A stretch of DNA of 64,000 nt, taken from Pontibacter flavimaris. GTDB taxonomy: Bacteria; Bacteroidota; Bacteroidia; Cytophagales; Hymenobacteraceae. The stretch is taken from the NCBI RefSeq assembly GCF_001907195.1, contig NZ_LVWA01000013.1, positions 1 through 64,000 of the forward strand. Reading direction: 5' to 3'. The notes beneath the pieces were generated by a model. That model was given only the letters and a program-made list of their open reading frames with translations, ran no database searches and was not told the origin of the DNA. The position numbers and the translations under genes were made by a program. The stretch's first letter is position 1; each line of letters begins with the position of its first letter. Positions 9,210-18,255 of the stretch are shown piece by piece.

Positions 9210-10220
9210 TTACCAGATCAGCAGGTCAGCACCCCTTCTTCTTCCGTTACCACTGCTGCGCTTTAAAGCAGATAAGTGATAGCTAAGCGTCACCTCGTTC
9301 GTGGCTTTGTCGATGGCCCTGGCCTCCTGGGTGGGGGTTTCATAGGTATAGCCGATGGCCAGTTGGTTCAGGCGCAGGCCGGCTCCCAACGTATAGGCCA
9401 GGTCGTTGCGATAGCCGCCGCTTACCCAGAAAAGGTTGTCGTACACGGCCTTTAACTGTCCCTCCAGGGTGGATTTGTTTACGTTATCGTGCTGGTAGAT
9501 GCCGTTGATCGTCAGGCCCAGCACATCGGTTATACTTTGGCGGTAGCCGATTTGTCCCACATGCCGGCGTGCGTAGAAGTCGTTCAGGTAGTCGCCTCCG
9601 GACGAGGCTAGCTTGCCTTCCGTCACCTCCATCATTGCGTAGCCCAGGTAAAAGTTATCTCCCGTAAGCGAGAGGCCCAGGTTAATGTCTGCCCTGCCGC
9701 TGCGGTTCTCCCCGCCCAGCACATGGCTGAACCGGGGGTCGTTTTCCTGGTCCACCGTCAGGCTGTTGCCATCGAGGCGATGAAAGGTATACGTTACCGC
9801 CGTTCCCCAGCGCAAACTCAACTCCTCCGACAACCGCACCCCGGCGCCGTAGCTCAGCGCTGCCTGCGTTTCTTTTGCCGGCCCGAACTGATCGTGAAAA
9901 AGGGTGAGGCCAAGGCCGTGCTGGGCGCTTAGCTCTCTCTCCGACTCCCGGCTTGCCGACTGGCTGCTGAAGAAGGTCCTGTTGCTTCTGCCAAGCTTCT
10001 GCAGGTCCAGCTCCGCCGAGGCCAGGATGGTTTTGGGGGCGTCCTCGAAGCCCGTCCACTGGTTGCGGTACGCGCTTCTGAGCACGGCGCCCTCGTGGCC
10101 GGTAAGCGAAGGGTTATAGTAGTGCTTGTATTGGGAGAAGTTCGCCAGTTGCTTTCTGTTCTGGGCCTGTGCCCCGCCAACGATCATCACCAGGCAAACC
10201 CAAAGTATAAATCTTGTCAT
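9210..10220 (-). CDS. PorP/SprF family type IX secretion outer-membrane protein
   Basis: A 336-residue protein with a signal peptide (MTRFILWVCLVMIVGGAQAQ) and the family opening QLANFSQYKHYYNPSLTG, then alternating strands of a predicted beta-barrel. Members of PorP/SprF are integral outer-membrane proteins. In Flavobacterium, SprF is needed to export or attach the type B cargo SprB. The gene starts 6 bases after the stop of the upstream SGNH protein, which has a type B (CHU_C) sorting domain, so the two are almost certainly translated from one message and work as a cargo-partner pair. The same arrangement recurs at 29368-36266. Confidence 0.9.
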   Translation of the reverse strand: MTRFILWVCLVMIVGGAQAQNRKQLANFSQYKHYYNPSLTGHEGAVLRSAYRNQWTGFEDAPKTILASAELDLQKLGRSNRTFFSSQSASRESERELSAQHGLGLTLFHDQFGPAKETQAALSYGAGVRLSEELSLRWGTAVTYTFHRLDGNSLTVDQENDPRFSHVLGGENRSGRADINLGLSLTGDNFYLGYAMMEVTEGKLASSGGDYLNDFYARRHVGQIGYRQSITDVLGLTINGIYQHDNVNKSTLEGQLKAVYDNLFWVSGGYRNDLAYTLGAGLRLNQLAIGYTYETPTQEARAIDKATNEVTLSYHLSALKRSSGNGRRRGADLLIW

Positions 10221-10226
10221 CTGCTG

Positions 10227-13200
10227 CTAGTTAAGTACAGTTAAAACCCCTTTCTGCACCAGGTTGATATCCTTTACCTGGATGACGTAGAAGTATGAGC
10301 CGGCCACCACGCGGCCATCTTTCCCTCTGCCGTCCCAGCCTTTTTCAGGATCTGAAGTATGGAACAGGAGCACGCCCGAGCGATCGAACACCTGCACCTC
10401 CACGCTGTTGTAGTAGCGCAGTTCCGGCACCAGCCAAGTGTCGTTTATGTTGTCCCCGTCCGGGGAAAAGGCGTTTACCAGTTCAATGCCTCCCTCCGGG
10501 TTATAGAGCGATTTGGTGAGAGTAAAGGCTTTCTCGATCACGTTGTCGTAGGGATCGGTGCTGCGCACGCGGATGTTAAAGGTGGACTTCCCCGAAAGCC
10601 CTTTGTTGGATTTCAGGTACAGCTCGTTGTTGTTTCGGAGCCCAAAAAGGCTGTTGTTCTCATCGCCCTGCCCGCTTGCCAACGTGTAGGTAAATTCTTC
10701 GTCATCAGGGTCGGTAGTGGAGAAAATACCGATCATCGTATCCGAATCAATATCGGGACTGAAGGTATCTGTGCTGAGGGTGAGGCCGGTTGGTGGCTGG
10801 TTCGGCGCCACCACCACGGTTACACGGGCGGTCATCTGTTTGCTATTGCTGGTGTTCTCGTTCAACTCCAACTGCCCAATAATCACGTAACTGCCCGGCA
10901 CCTCGCTGTTGTAGTCGCCCTGTGCCCACGCCACCTGCAGTTCCTCATCATCGCCATAAGTATAGCTCACTTTTACTTTATCCGGCAAGCCGATGGCGTC
11001 GAACCCGGTTTTGAACTTTACCGTGACGTCGGCTGGGTGGTGCACTTTGGTGATGTCTTTGGTGAGTTTCTCTACCTGCGCCGTCACTTCCTTTCCACGG
11101 TTTCCGATTTCATCCACTAAGTATAACGTAGCGGTCAGAGTGCCATCGGACAGGCCGGTCAGGTTCAGGTTTTTGATCTGAAACGATGCTGCCGATACTC
11201 CAGCCGTGCCTGATACCTCATCGCCGCCATTGCTGCTGCTTATAGTATAAAAATAGGTGGCGCCTTTCTCCGCTCCGCTCACATCCAGGTTTATACTTAC
11301 CTGGTTGTTCACGTCCACTTTTTCTGTACCGAACTTCACAGCATAGCCTTCCGGTGCGGAGGCATCAAAGGTGGTCTCCAGGGCGTTGGAGGCTGTATTC
11401 GGATTACCCGCCAGGTCTGTTACCTTTCCGGCAGGCAAGCTGATACGCACTGCTCCATCTGCGACTGGCACAACGGTGGCGGTGTACGTTGCCTTGTCCG
11501 TGGATTTGAAGTCCTCCAGTTTCGCGTTAACCAATGCAAAGTCCGATGCTTCCAAACCATACACCTCCTCTGTAAAAGTTATACTTACAGCAAATGGCGC
11601 ATTTACCCTGGCGCCGCTTTGGCTCGTGATTGTGGCTTTCGGCGCGGTCAGGTCTATGGTTACGGCAAAGGCTTTGCTGGGCTCGCTGGTGTTGCCGGCG
11701 GCGTCGGTGGCGGTGGCGGTGAACGTATACTTCCCCTGCTGCAGGGCGGTGCTTTCGTGGCTGTACTCCCAGGTGCCGTCGTTTTTGGCTGTTGCCTTGC
11801 CCAGCACCTTGCCCTGCTCCAGCACCGTCACTACTGCCCCGGCCTCAGCCTTCCCATTCAATTTTATAGTATTATCCGCCGTGATCTGGTCATCCCCCGC
11901 AGGGCCACGGTCTTCTGTAATGCCTGCAAGAATGGGTGCCTCCGGGGCCTTGGTGTCTATTTCCCAGGTATGGGTGGCCGGATTTGGATCGGTGTTGCCG
12001 GCGGCGTCCCGGGCACGCACGGCCAGCGTGTGTTTTCCCTCTGCTAAGTCCGGGACGGTGTAGCTGTTGCCGGTTTCTTGGTATGCTCCTCCGTCCAGGC
12101 TTACTTCATACGTCACATTTTTCTCGCTGCTGCTAAAGCTGAACTTCGCCTCGGAACTGTTGCTCGCCGCGCCCGGATGTGCGGTGATGGTGGTTTCCGG
12201 GGCTTTGGTATCGATGGTGATGTTCCTGGTGGTGCTGGGTTTGCTGGTGTTGCCGGCGGCGTCCGTGGCTGTGGCCGAAAGCTGCTGCGCCCCCTCTGCC
12301 AGGGCAGTGGCGGGCACAAAGCTCCACTTGCCGTCTTTCCCCGCAGTAACGGTCCCAACTTTGGTGGTGCCGCTAACGATACTTACCGTGCTGCCTGCCT
12401 CTGCCGTGCCGCTTATACTTGGTTTGTTGTTGCTCAGCACTTTACCTTCCTCGGGGGCAGCCACTACAGGTGCAGCGGGTGCCTTGGTATCGATGGTCCA
12501 GGAATAGCTGGCGGGCGTGGCGTCTATGTTTCCGGCGGCGTCTACGGCTCTCACCTGAAGGGTATGCTTTCCGTCGGTCAGGCTGTTTACAGTATACGGA
12601 GTGGCCACGGTGGTGAAATCGCCTCCGTTTATACTTACCTGGTAGGTTACGCCGCTCTCGTTGCTGCTGAACCCGAATTTAGCCGTGCTGCTGTTGGAAA
12701 GCTCCCCAGGCTTGGAGGCGATGGTGGTTTCCGGGGCTACGGTGTCAGTCGGCTTTAGCGCACGGTTCAGCAGCGGGTCCAGCGCCTTAAACCAGACAGG
12801 GGCCATTTTATCGTAGCCTTTCTGGGTGGGGTGAAGATGATCGTCCATATCCCCTCCGTCCGCTACATACTTGTACACCAGGCCGGCGCCGTCCTGCATA
12901 TCCACCAAGTGAAGCCTATCGCCTGCGGAAATACGCTCCTTCACATAGGCTTCCAGCATGTTATTATACTTGATGGTATTCTCTGCCTCCTTAGGTGTCG
13001 GGCAGTGGTTGGTTCCGTCGGAGCCGGTATAGCAAACGCGCCTGATGATCCTGGCCACAATGACCGTCACCTCTTTATTGGCGCGGCTTTCATACTTGTC
13101 CACCTCATCCAGAATGTCCCGCACATCGTCCATGGCCGTTGCGCTGCCGCTCACCCAGTTGGTGCCGATGTGCAGCAGAATAATATCAGGGTTATACTTG

Positions 13201-13895
13201 TCCAGGTAAGGTCCGCCACCGGGGCCGAGGTACTCGCCGGTATCGTAGAACTCAAACCGGCCATCCCGCAGAAGCAGGGCGATATCCTCGTCTCTTGCCC
13301 CGCCAAATCCCGCATGATCGCTGTCGGACATCAGGGCGCCACCTGTTTTCTGGCTGCCCACAAAATCGTAGAGGCCTTTGGAGGCGGAGCCGTTAAGCAG
13401 TTGTTCCAGTCGGGCACGATAGGCTGCTTTCCGGTCAGCGGGCACCTTACTGCCCCCTCCTTCTGTATTGGAGTCGCCGAGCGGCATGATGCTATACTTT
13501 TTGTCTTTGGCGTGGGTAGTGGCGCTGGCAGTATTGCTGTAGGGCGTGGCCCCGCTGCCCGTTGCCTTCACCCGGTAAAATACTTTTTGGCTGTAGTACA
13601 GCTCCGTATCGCGGAAGGAGGTTTCTGCGGCGCCCAGGGTCTTGAGTGGGGTAAAGCTGGCAGCCTCCCCGGTAGCTGATTTTTCCAGCACATAGCCCGT
13701 GGCACCGTCAACTTTTGTCCAGGTCACCGTGATGGCTCCTACCAGCGAGGGTCTGGCGCTTACGCTTGGGGCGGAAAGGGAAGCAGGGGTTTCAACAGCC
13801 GCCGTTGCGGCCAGGGACTTATGGCAAAAGCCTGCTATACAGATAATTGGCAGCAACCAGGCAAGCCGCTGTCTGAAGTAAAAGTATAAGGGCAT
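10227..13895 (-). CDS. Large secreted SGNH hydrolase with Ig-like repeats and T9SS type B (CHU_C) sorting domain
   Basis: A 1222-residue protein with a signal peptide (to about 30), an FN3 module, and an SGNH hydrolase core (about 130-375: GDSN block I, and DDHLHP holding the catalytic Asp-His). Several bacterial Ig-like repeats (about 385-790) follow, with recurring AAGN and TIDTKAP. Cadherin-like modules come next, and the protein ends in a gliding-motility-type CHU_C domain (about 1135-1222, with NAFSPDGDNINDTW and GSYFYVIQVKD). Block III reads GTNW where the other SGNH protein has GTND. The Asn needed for the oxyanion hole is kept. The enzyme is probably held at the surface through the type B route by the PorP/SprF protein encoded next. 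It likely acts on acylated polysaccharide. Confidence 0.87.
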   Translation of the reverse strand: MPLYFYFRQRLAWLLPIICIAGFCHKSLAATAAVETPASLSAPSVSARPSLVGAITVTWTKVDGATGYVLEKSATGEAASFTPLKTLGAAETSFRDTELYYSQKVFYRVKATGSGATPYSNTASATTHAKDKKYSIMPLGDSNTEGGGSKVPADRKAAYRARLEQLLNGSASKGLYDFVGSQKTGGALMSDSDHAGFGGARDEDIALLLRDGRFEFYDTGEYLGPGGGPYLDKYNPDIILLHIGTNWVSGSATAMDDVRDILDEVDKYESRANKEVTVIVARIIRRVCYTGSDGTNHCPTPKEAENTIKYNNMLEAYVKERISAGDRLHLVDMQDGAGLVYKYVADGGDMDDHLHPTQKGYDKMAPVWFKALDPLLNRALKPTDTVAPETTIASKPGELSNSSTAKFGFSSNESGVTYQVSINGGDFTTVATPYTVNSLTDGKHTLQVRAVDAAGNIDATPASYSWTIDTKAPAAPVVAAPEEGKVLSNNKPSISGTAEAGSTVSIVSGTTKVGTVTAGKDGKWSFVPATALAEGAQQLSATATDAAGNTSKPSTTRNITIDTKAPETTITAHPGAASNSSEAKFSFSSSEKNVTYEVSLDGGAYQETGNSYTVPDLAEGKHTLAVRARDAAGNTDPNPATHTWEIDTKAPEAPILAGITEDRGPAGDDQITADNTIKLNGKAEAGAVVTVLEQGKVLGKATAKNDGTWEYSHESTALQQGKYTFTATATDAAGNTSEPSKAFAVTIDLTAPKATITSQSGARVNAPFAVSITFTEEVYGLEASDFALVNAKLEDFKSTDKATYTATVVPVADGAVRISLPAGKVTDLAGNPNTASNALETTFDASAPEGYAVKFGTEKVDVNNQVSINLDVSGAEKGATYFYTISSSNGGDEVSGTAGVSAASFQIKNLNLTGLSDGTLTATLYLVDEIGNRGKEVTAQVEKLTKDITKVHHPADVTVKFKTGFDAIGLPDKVKVSYTYGDDEELQVAWAQGDYNSEVPGSYVIIGQLELNENTSNSKQMTARVTVVVAPNQPPTGLTLSTDTFSPDIDSDTMIGIFSTTDPDDEEFTYTLASGQGDENNSLFGLRNNNELYLKSNKGLSGKSTFNIRVRSTDPYDNVIEKAFTLTKSLYNPEGGIELVNAFSPDGDNINDTWLVPELRYYNSVEVQVFDRSGVLLFHTSDPEKGWDGRGKDGRVVAGSYFYVIQVKDINLVQKGVLTVLN

Positions 13896-13984
13896 ATAGT
13901 AAGGGTGCGGTTAAGCTCTCAATTGAACTCCCTATATAACGTCAATCCTATACCATGGTTGCCAAATACCTTGGCCACTCTTAT

Positions 13985-13992
13985 CAAAAGTA
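13985..13992 (-). promoter_or_regulatory. Candidate -7 box for the SGNH - PorP/SprF operon
   Basis: On the minus strand this reads TACTTTTG, matching TAnnTTTG, about 90 bases upstream of the start. It overlaps one copy of the dispersed AAGTATA word. No convincing -33 box. The rest of the 366-base divergent gap (13896-14261) is AT-rich, and I see no gene in it. Confidence 0.35.
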
Positions 13993-14261
13993 TAATTTTT
14001 TATTTCCCGCCAGGATAAACCCCACTTGCACGACATCGTAAAAAAGTACTTTGACTGCTCCTGAAACAATGTCTACATGCCTATTTTAAAGTATTAAGAA
14101 AAATATATGCTGAAATGCACAACTTTTTAGTGCAACTTCTATATAATATCACAGAAGGGCTCTCTCTGAGCCTTTGTTTAACCGACCCCCCGTACCAGTG
14201 CCTGAAGTAAGTGAACTTTTGATACTACCAGCGACAAACACCCTTACAACCTGGAGAAAGT

Positions 14262-15731
14262 ATGCTGTTTAACTCTACAGAATTCTTCATATTCTTCCCG
14301 GTAGTCCTTACCCTATACTTCCTGACGCCCTTCAGGCACCGATGGCTCATCCTGCTGCTTGCCAGTTACTACTTTTACATGTCGTGGAAGCCGGCCTATG
14401 CCCTTATACTTGTCTTCTCCACCCTGATAGACTATGGCTGCAGTCTGATGATGGGCCGCCACGAGGAAAAGGCAAAGCGCAGGCCCTGGCTCTGGCTGAG
14501 CCTCTGCACGAACCTGGGCATACTGGGCCTCTTCAAATACTACAACTTCTTTAACGAGAGCGCCCGCGACATAGCCCTTGCCCTCAACGTGCCCTATGCC
14601 ATGCCGGCCTTTGAGCTGCTGCTGCCCATGGGCATCTCCTTCTATACGTTCCAGACCATGAGCTACTCAATTGATGTGTACAACGGGCGCATCAAACCGG
14701 AGCGGCACCTGGGTATCTTCGCGCTGTTCGTTACCTTTTTCCCGCAGCTGGTGGCCGGCCCGATAGAGCGCGCGGGCAACCTGCTGGGGCAGTTGCGCCA
14801 ATACCATGCGTTCAGCTACCCCCGCGCCGTGGCCGGCCTTCGCCGCATGGCCTGGGGTTTCTTTAAAAAGATTGTGATTGCCGATAACCTGGCCCTGATG
14901 GTGAACCAGGTCTACAACAACCCGACCGAGCATGACGGTGTCTCGCACATCATCGCCACGGTGTTCTTTGCCTTCCAGATCTACTGCGACTTCTCGGGCT
15001 ACTCCGACATTGCCATCGGGGCGGCGCAGGTGATGGGCTTTAGGCTCATGGAGAACTTCCGCAGCCCCTACTTTGCCAAATCCATTCCTGAATTCTGGAG
15101 TCGCTGGCACATCTCCCTCTCCACCTGGTTCCGCGATTACCTCTACATCCCGCTGGGCGGCAACCGCGTGGTGAAGTGGCGTTGGTACTACAACCTGTTC
15201 ATCGTGTTCCTGGTGAGCGGGCTTTGGCACGGGGCTAACTGGACCTTTATCGTATGGGGCGCGCTGCACGGGATGTACCAGGTGTTTGGCATGGTGACGA
15301 AGGAAAAGCGCAACGTGATCGCGCAACGTATGGGCCTGACCAGCAACCCGCAAGTATACAAATGGGTGCAGGTATTCACCGTATTCTTCCTCGTGTGCTT
15401 CAGCTGGATCTTCTTCCGGGCCAATAGCATAACCGATGCCTTTTACATCGTGGGCCAAAGCTTTTCGGTGCTCACCAACCCGGCGCAAGTCTTCGCCCTC
15501 GACTGGAGCCACGACGTCTTCATGGACCAGGGCTTTAAGGTCTTCGCCGTGTCGGTTGTCGCCATCACTGTCATGGAGACGGTGCACCTGATACAGCGCA
15601 ACGGCAGCGTTTCGCAGCTCATCATGCAGCGGCCGGCCTGGGTGCGCTGGGGCATCTACTATACAGCCATCATTGCCGTGTTGCTCTTCGGGCAGTTCGG
15701 GAACCAGGAGTTTATCTATTTTCAGTTTTAA
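14262..15731 (+). CDS. MBOAT family O-acyltransferase (AlgI-like)
   Basis: A 489-residue polytopic membrane protein with about ten or more hydrophobic segments. It opens with LFNSTEFFIFFPVVLTLYF, typical of the AlgI/DltB branch of MBOAT proteins. The conserved histidine lies in GLWHGANWTF (His323), and the family motif around FWSRWHISLSTWFRDYLYIP is present. AlgI-type proteins move an acyl group, usually acetyl, across the inner membrane for attachment to an exported polysaccharide. A clear GGAG ribosome site lies 6 bases before the ATG, unusual in this window. It is followed after 6 bases by an AlgX/AlgJ-like gene, the usual periplasmic partner. The acceptor polymer is unknown. Confidence 0.92.
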   Translation: MLFNSTEFFIFFPVVLTLYFLTPFRHRWLILLLASYYFYMSWKPAYALILVFSTLIDYGCSLMMGRHEEKAKRRPWLWLSLCTNLGILGLFKYYNFFNESARDIALALNVPYAMPAFELLLPMGISFYTFQTMSYSIDVYNGRIKPERHLGIFALFVTFFPQLVAGPIERAGNLLGQLRQYHAFSYPRAVAGLRRMAWGFFKKIVIADNLALMVNQVYNNPTEHDGVSHIIATVFFAFQIYCDFSGYSDIAIGAAQVMGFRLMENFRSPYFAKSIPEFWSRWHISLSTWFRDYLYIPLGGNRVVKWRWYYNLFIVFLVSGLWHGANWTFIVWGALHGMYQVFGMVTKEKRNVIAQRMGLTSNPQVYKWVQVFTVFFLVCFSWIFFRANSITDAFYIVGQSFSVLTNPAQVFALDWSHDVFMDQGFKVFAVSVVAITVMETVHLIQRNGSVSQLIMQRPAWVRWGIYYTAIIAVLLFGQFGNQEFIYFQF

Positions 15732-15737
15732 GGAAGT

Positions 15738-16874
15738 ATGGCACGCAACGTAAAAGTCGACAAAGGTGTGAAAAGGCTGCTGAGCAAACTTGCCCTGCTG
15801 GCCCTGCCGTTTATACTTTGGCCGTTGATAGAGGTGTTTGTGCTGCCCATGAACTTCTTCACGTTCCGTATCTGGGAAACCATTTCCGTGAACTCCATGC
15901 GCGTGATGTCGGGCCCTTTTTACCCGAATGTGCACATGCAGATGGAGGAAGAGGGCGAGCTGGCCCCGCGCACGCCCTTTGCGCAGAAGCGCCAGGTGGA
16001 GTGGTACACCGATCAGTATGGCTACCGCAACCGCGACACCAAAAACGACGTGCTCCTGATCGGCGACTCCAACATCACCGGGGCCAAGCTATCGCAGGAA
16101 GAGACGCTGGCCGAGGTGCTGGAGCGGCAGTTGGGCCGCGATGTATACTCCTTCGCACCGGCCACCATAAACCGCTTCCTGGCCACCGACCGCTTCCTGG
16201 AGAACCCGCCCCAGCTGGTGATCGTGTCGAGCATCGAGCGCCGCATTCCTGAGCTGCCCCCCGTGGGCGACAATGGCCTTGGTTCCAGGATCAGGAACCA
16301 TACGGGCAACCTGATCAACTCCTCCCCTTTCCTCACCTCCCTGGCTGTCTCCGCCGATCGCATCTCCAAGCTGGCGCTGTACCGCCGCACGCTCGCCGAG
16401 ATAGACCGCGCGCTTGGCAAAAAGGAGTACATCAGCTACAACAACGAGTTCTTTATGGAGGGCGAGCACGCCAACCGCGACTTCTCGGACGAGGAGCTGG
16501 ATTACCTGGCCGATGTGCTGCAGGGCTACCACGATGCGCTGCAGGAGCGGGGCATACACTTCGTTTTCCTGCCCATCCCCAACAAGGAGAATATATACTA
16601 CCAGCTTTTGCCCAGCCAGAAGGAAGCCACCTTTCTGCCCCGGCTGTTAAGCCGGCTAAGCGATCGTGGCGTGGAGTTTGTGGACGTACAACCTGCCTTC
16701 AGGGAACTGTATCAGCAGCAGGTGCAACTTTACCCCGTGGATGATGCCCATTGGAACGAAGTAGCCGTAAAAGTAGCTGCGCAACTGCTAACCCGCCATT
16801 CCACGGTGGCACAACTGCAGGAAACTCCGTCCGAAAAGGACGAACGATTATTGGTTAACCAGAAAGAAGATTGA
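15738..16874 (+). CDS. AlgX/AlgJ-like SGNH acetyltransferase partner of the MBOAT protein
   Basis: 378 residues with one N-terminal membrane segment (about 16-40) and a periplasmic SGNH-like domain. The nucleophile motif GDSN gives Ser111, and the catalytic Asp-His pair is in DDAHWN (residues 335-339). This matches the AlgJ/AlgX/DltD-like group that completes O-acetylation of exopolysaccharides started by AlgI-type MBOAT proteins. The 6-base gap to the MBOAT gene shows an operon. It is annotated from motifs, since overall similarity to Pseudomonas AlgJ is probably low. The next gene, a GT61 glycosyltransferase, begins 39 bases downstream. Confidence 0.85.
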   Translation: MARNVKVDKGVKRLLSKLALLALPFILWPLIEVFVLPMNFFTFRIWETISVNSMRVMSGPFYPNVHMQMEEEGELAPRTPFAQKRQVEWYTDQYGYRNRDTKNDVLLIGDSNITGAKLSQEETLAEVLERQLGRDVYSFAPATINRFLATDRFLENPPQLVIVSSIERRIPELPPVGDNGLGSRIRNHTGNLINSSPFLTSLAVSADRISKLALYRRTLAEIDRALGKKEYISYNNEFFMEGEHANRDFSDEELDYLADVLQGYHDALQERGIHFVFLPIPNKENIYYQLLPSQKEATFLPRLLSRLSDRGVEFVDVQPAFRELYQQQVQLYPVDDAHWNEVAVKVAAQLLTRHSTVAQLQETPSEKDERLLVNQKED

Positions 16875-16913
16875 CCAGAAACGGATTTTATACGAATAAC
16901 CCTACCTATACCC

Positions 16914-18149
16914 ATGAAACTTAAAGCTTACTATACAAAGGGCACAAAGAGATTTAAAAAGATCCTGGGACGATACGTGCCGCACAACACCCACTATCGC
17001 CCTGGCGATGTGTGTCGCATCAACCTGGAGCAGTTAACAGCTAATAACCCGCGCGAGATCAGGGTCCACCCTATCTACCCCGCCCTTACCACCGAGCTCC
17101 TTATTTCTGAGAACCTCTACGATGCCTGCTCGGAGTACTGGAAGCCCAAGAGGAAGGTACAGACGGACTACATGGTGGTGGAGGTGCCTAACGGCCGCAT
17201 CTATACCGACAACGAGAGCAGCGTGGCGGTGGTGTCGCAGTATAACCGCTTGGTGGAGAACGTATCTTTGAGCCTGAGCGGCGGCAAGGTATCGGAGCCG
17301 AACCTGAACAATATTTTTGAGCAGCGTTACTTCAACGCGCCTGTAAAGTATAACGGCACCGTGTTCTCGCTGCTCACCGGGGGCGCCGGGCTAAACAACA
17401 TCGGGCACTGGTTCCTGGATGTGCTGCCACGCCTGCACCTGCTGCGCGAAAGCGGCCTTTACGACAAGGTGGACTGGTTTTACGTGCCCAGCACCCGCTA
17501 CGACTTCCAGCGTGAAACGCTGGAGCTGCTGGGCATCCCGCAGGACAAGATCATTGAGGGCGGCAAGTTTCCGCACATCGCCGCCGACTGCATCATTGCC
17601 TCCACGGCTCCGCGCGGCAATCATACCCTCGTTCCCAAGTGGCTTTGCGATTACCTGCAGGAGGCCTTCCTGCCGTACGCCGAGGAAGAAACCGATACGA
17701 TCGTTCCGGAAACGCCCTACCTGTACATCAGCCGCTCCGACTCCAAGATACGCAACGTGCTGAACGAGCAGGAGTTGCTGGAGGCGCTGAAGCCCTACGG
17801 TTTCAAGAGCATCGTTTCGAGCGAGTTAAGTATAAAGGAAAAGATCCGACTGTTCTCCAGGGCCAAGGTGGTGCTGGGCGCCACCGGTGCGGGCCTGATC
17901 AGCATGTTCTTCTGCAAGCCGGGCACCAAGATGATCGAGATCTTTAACGAGGGCTTTGTGATTGAGCCCTTCTACGATATCGCCACCAAGATTGACCTGG
18001 ACTACGACTACATCATCTGCCAGGGCAACAAGCGCGTGCGCAACGCCGATCAGGGGCAGCGCGAGCACCTGGTGGTAGAAATAGAAAAAGTGGTGGAGAT
18101 ACTGGAGCGGATGCACTCAAACGTTGGCAAAGAGTATAAAATCGCCTGA
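16914..18149 (+). CDS. Glycosyltransferase family 61 (DUF563) protein
   Basis: 411 residues, cytoplasmic, no signal peptide. The GT61 (DUF563) signature is visible: NNIGHWFLDVLPRL about residues 160-175, YISRSDSKIRNVLNE about 268-282, and the end motif VLGATGAGLISMFFCKPG about 320-340. GT61 enzymes include xylosyl- and N-acetylglucosaminyl-transferases and many capsule enzymes. The donor and acceptor here are unknown. It is the third gene of a likely operon with the O-acetylation pair, so it probably helps build the polymer that is acetylated. A very long terminator hairpin follows. Confidence 0.82.
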   Translation: MKLKAYYTKGTKRFKKILGRYVPHNTHYRPGDVCRINLEQLTANNPREIRVHPIYPALTTELLISENLYDACSEYWKPKRKVQTDYMVVEVPNGRIYTDNESSVAVVSQYNRLVENVSLSLSGGKVSEPNLNNIFEQRYFNAPVKYNGTVFSLLTGGAGLNNIGHWFLDVLPRLHLLRESGLYDKVDWFYVPSTRYDFQRETLELLGIPQDKIIEGGKFPHIAADCIIASTAPRGNHTLVPKWLCDYLQEAFLPYAEEETDTIVPETPYLYISRSDSKIRNVLNEQELLEALKPYGFKSIVSSELSIKEKIRLFSRAKVVLGATGAGLISMFFCKPGTKMIEIFNEGFVIEPFYDIATKIDLDYDYIICQGNKRVRNADQGQREHLVVEIEKVVEILERMHSNVGKEYKIA

Positions 18150-18180
18150 ACTTCTAAAGGAAAGTATAAAACAGATTAAT

Positions 18181-18236
18181 CGAAAACGCCCCGGGCTTTA
18201 TACTTTAGAGTAAGTATGAAGCCCGGGGCGTTTTCG
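18181..18236. terminator. Long bidirectional terminator hairpin
   Basis: A perfect 18-bp stem (18181-18198 with 18219-18236) extends inwards through TATACTT/AAGTATG to about 25 bp. It separates two convergent genes. The dispersed AAGTAT word forms the top of the stem. Confidence 0.9.
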
Positions 18237-18255
18237 GTTTAAAAAGCAGTGACTG

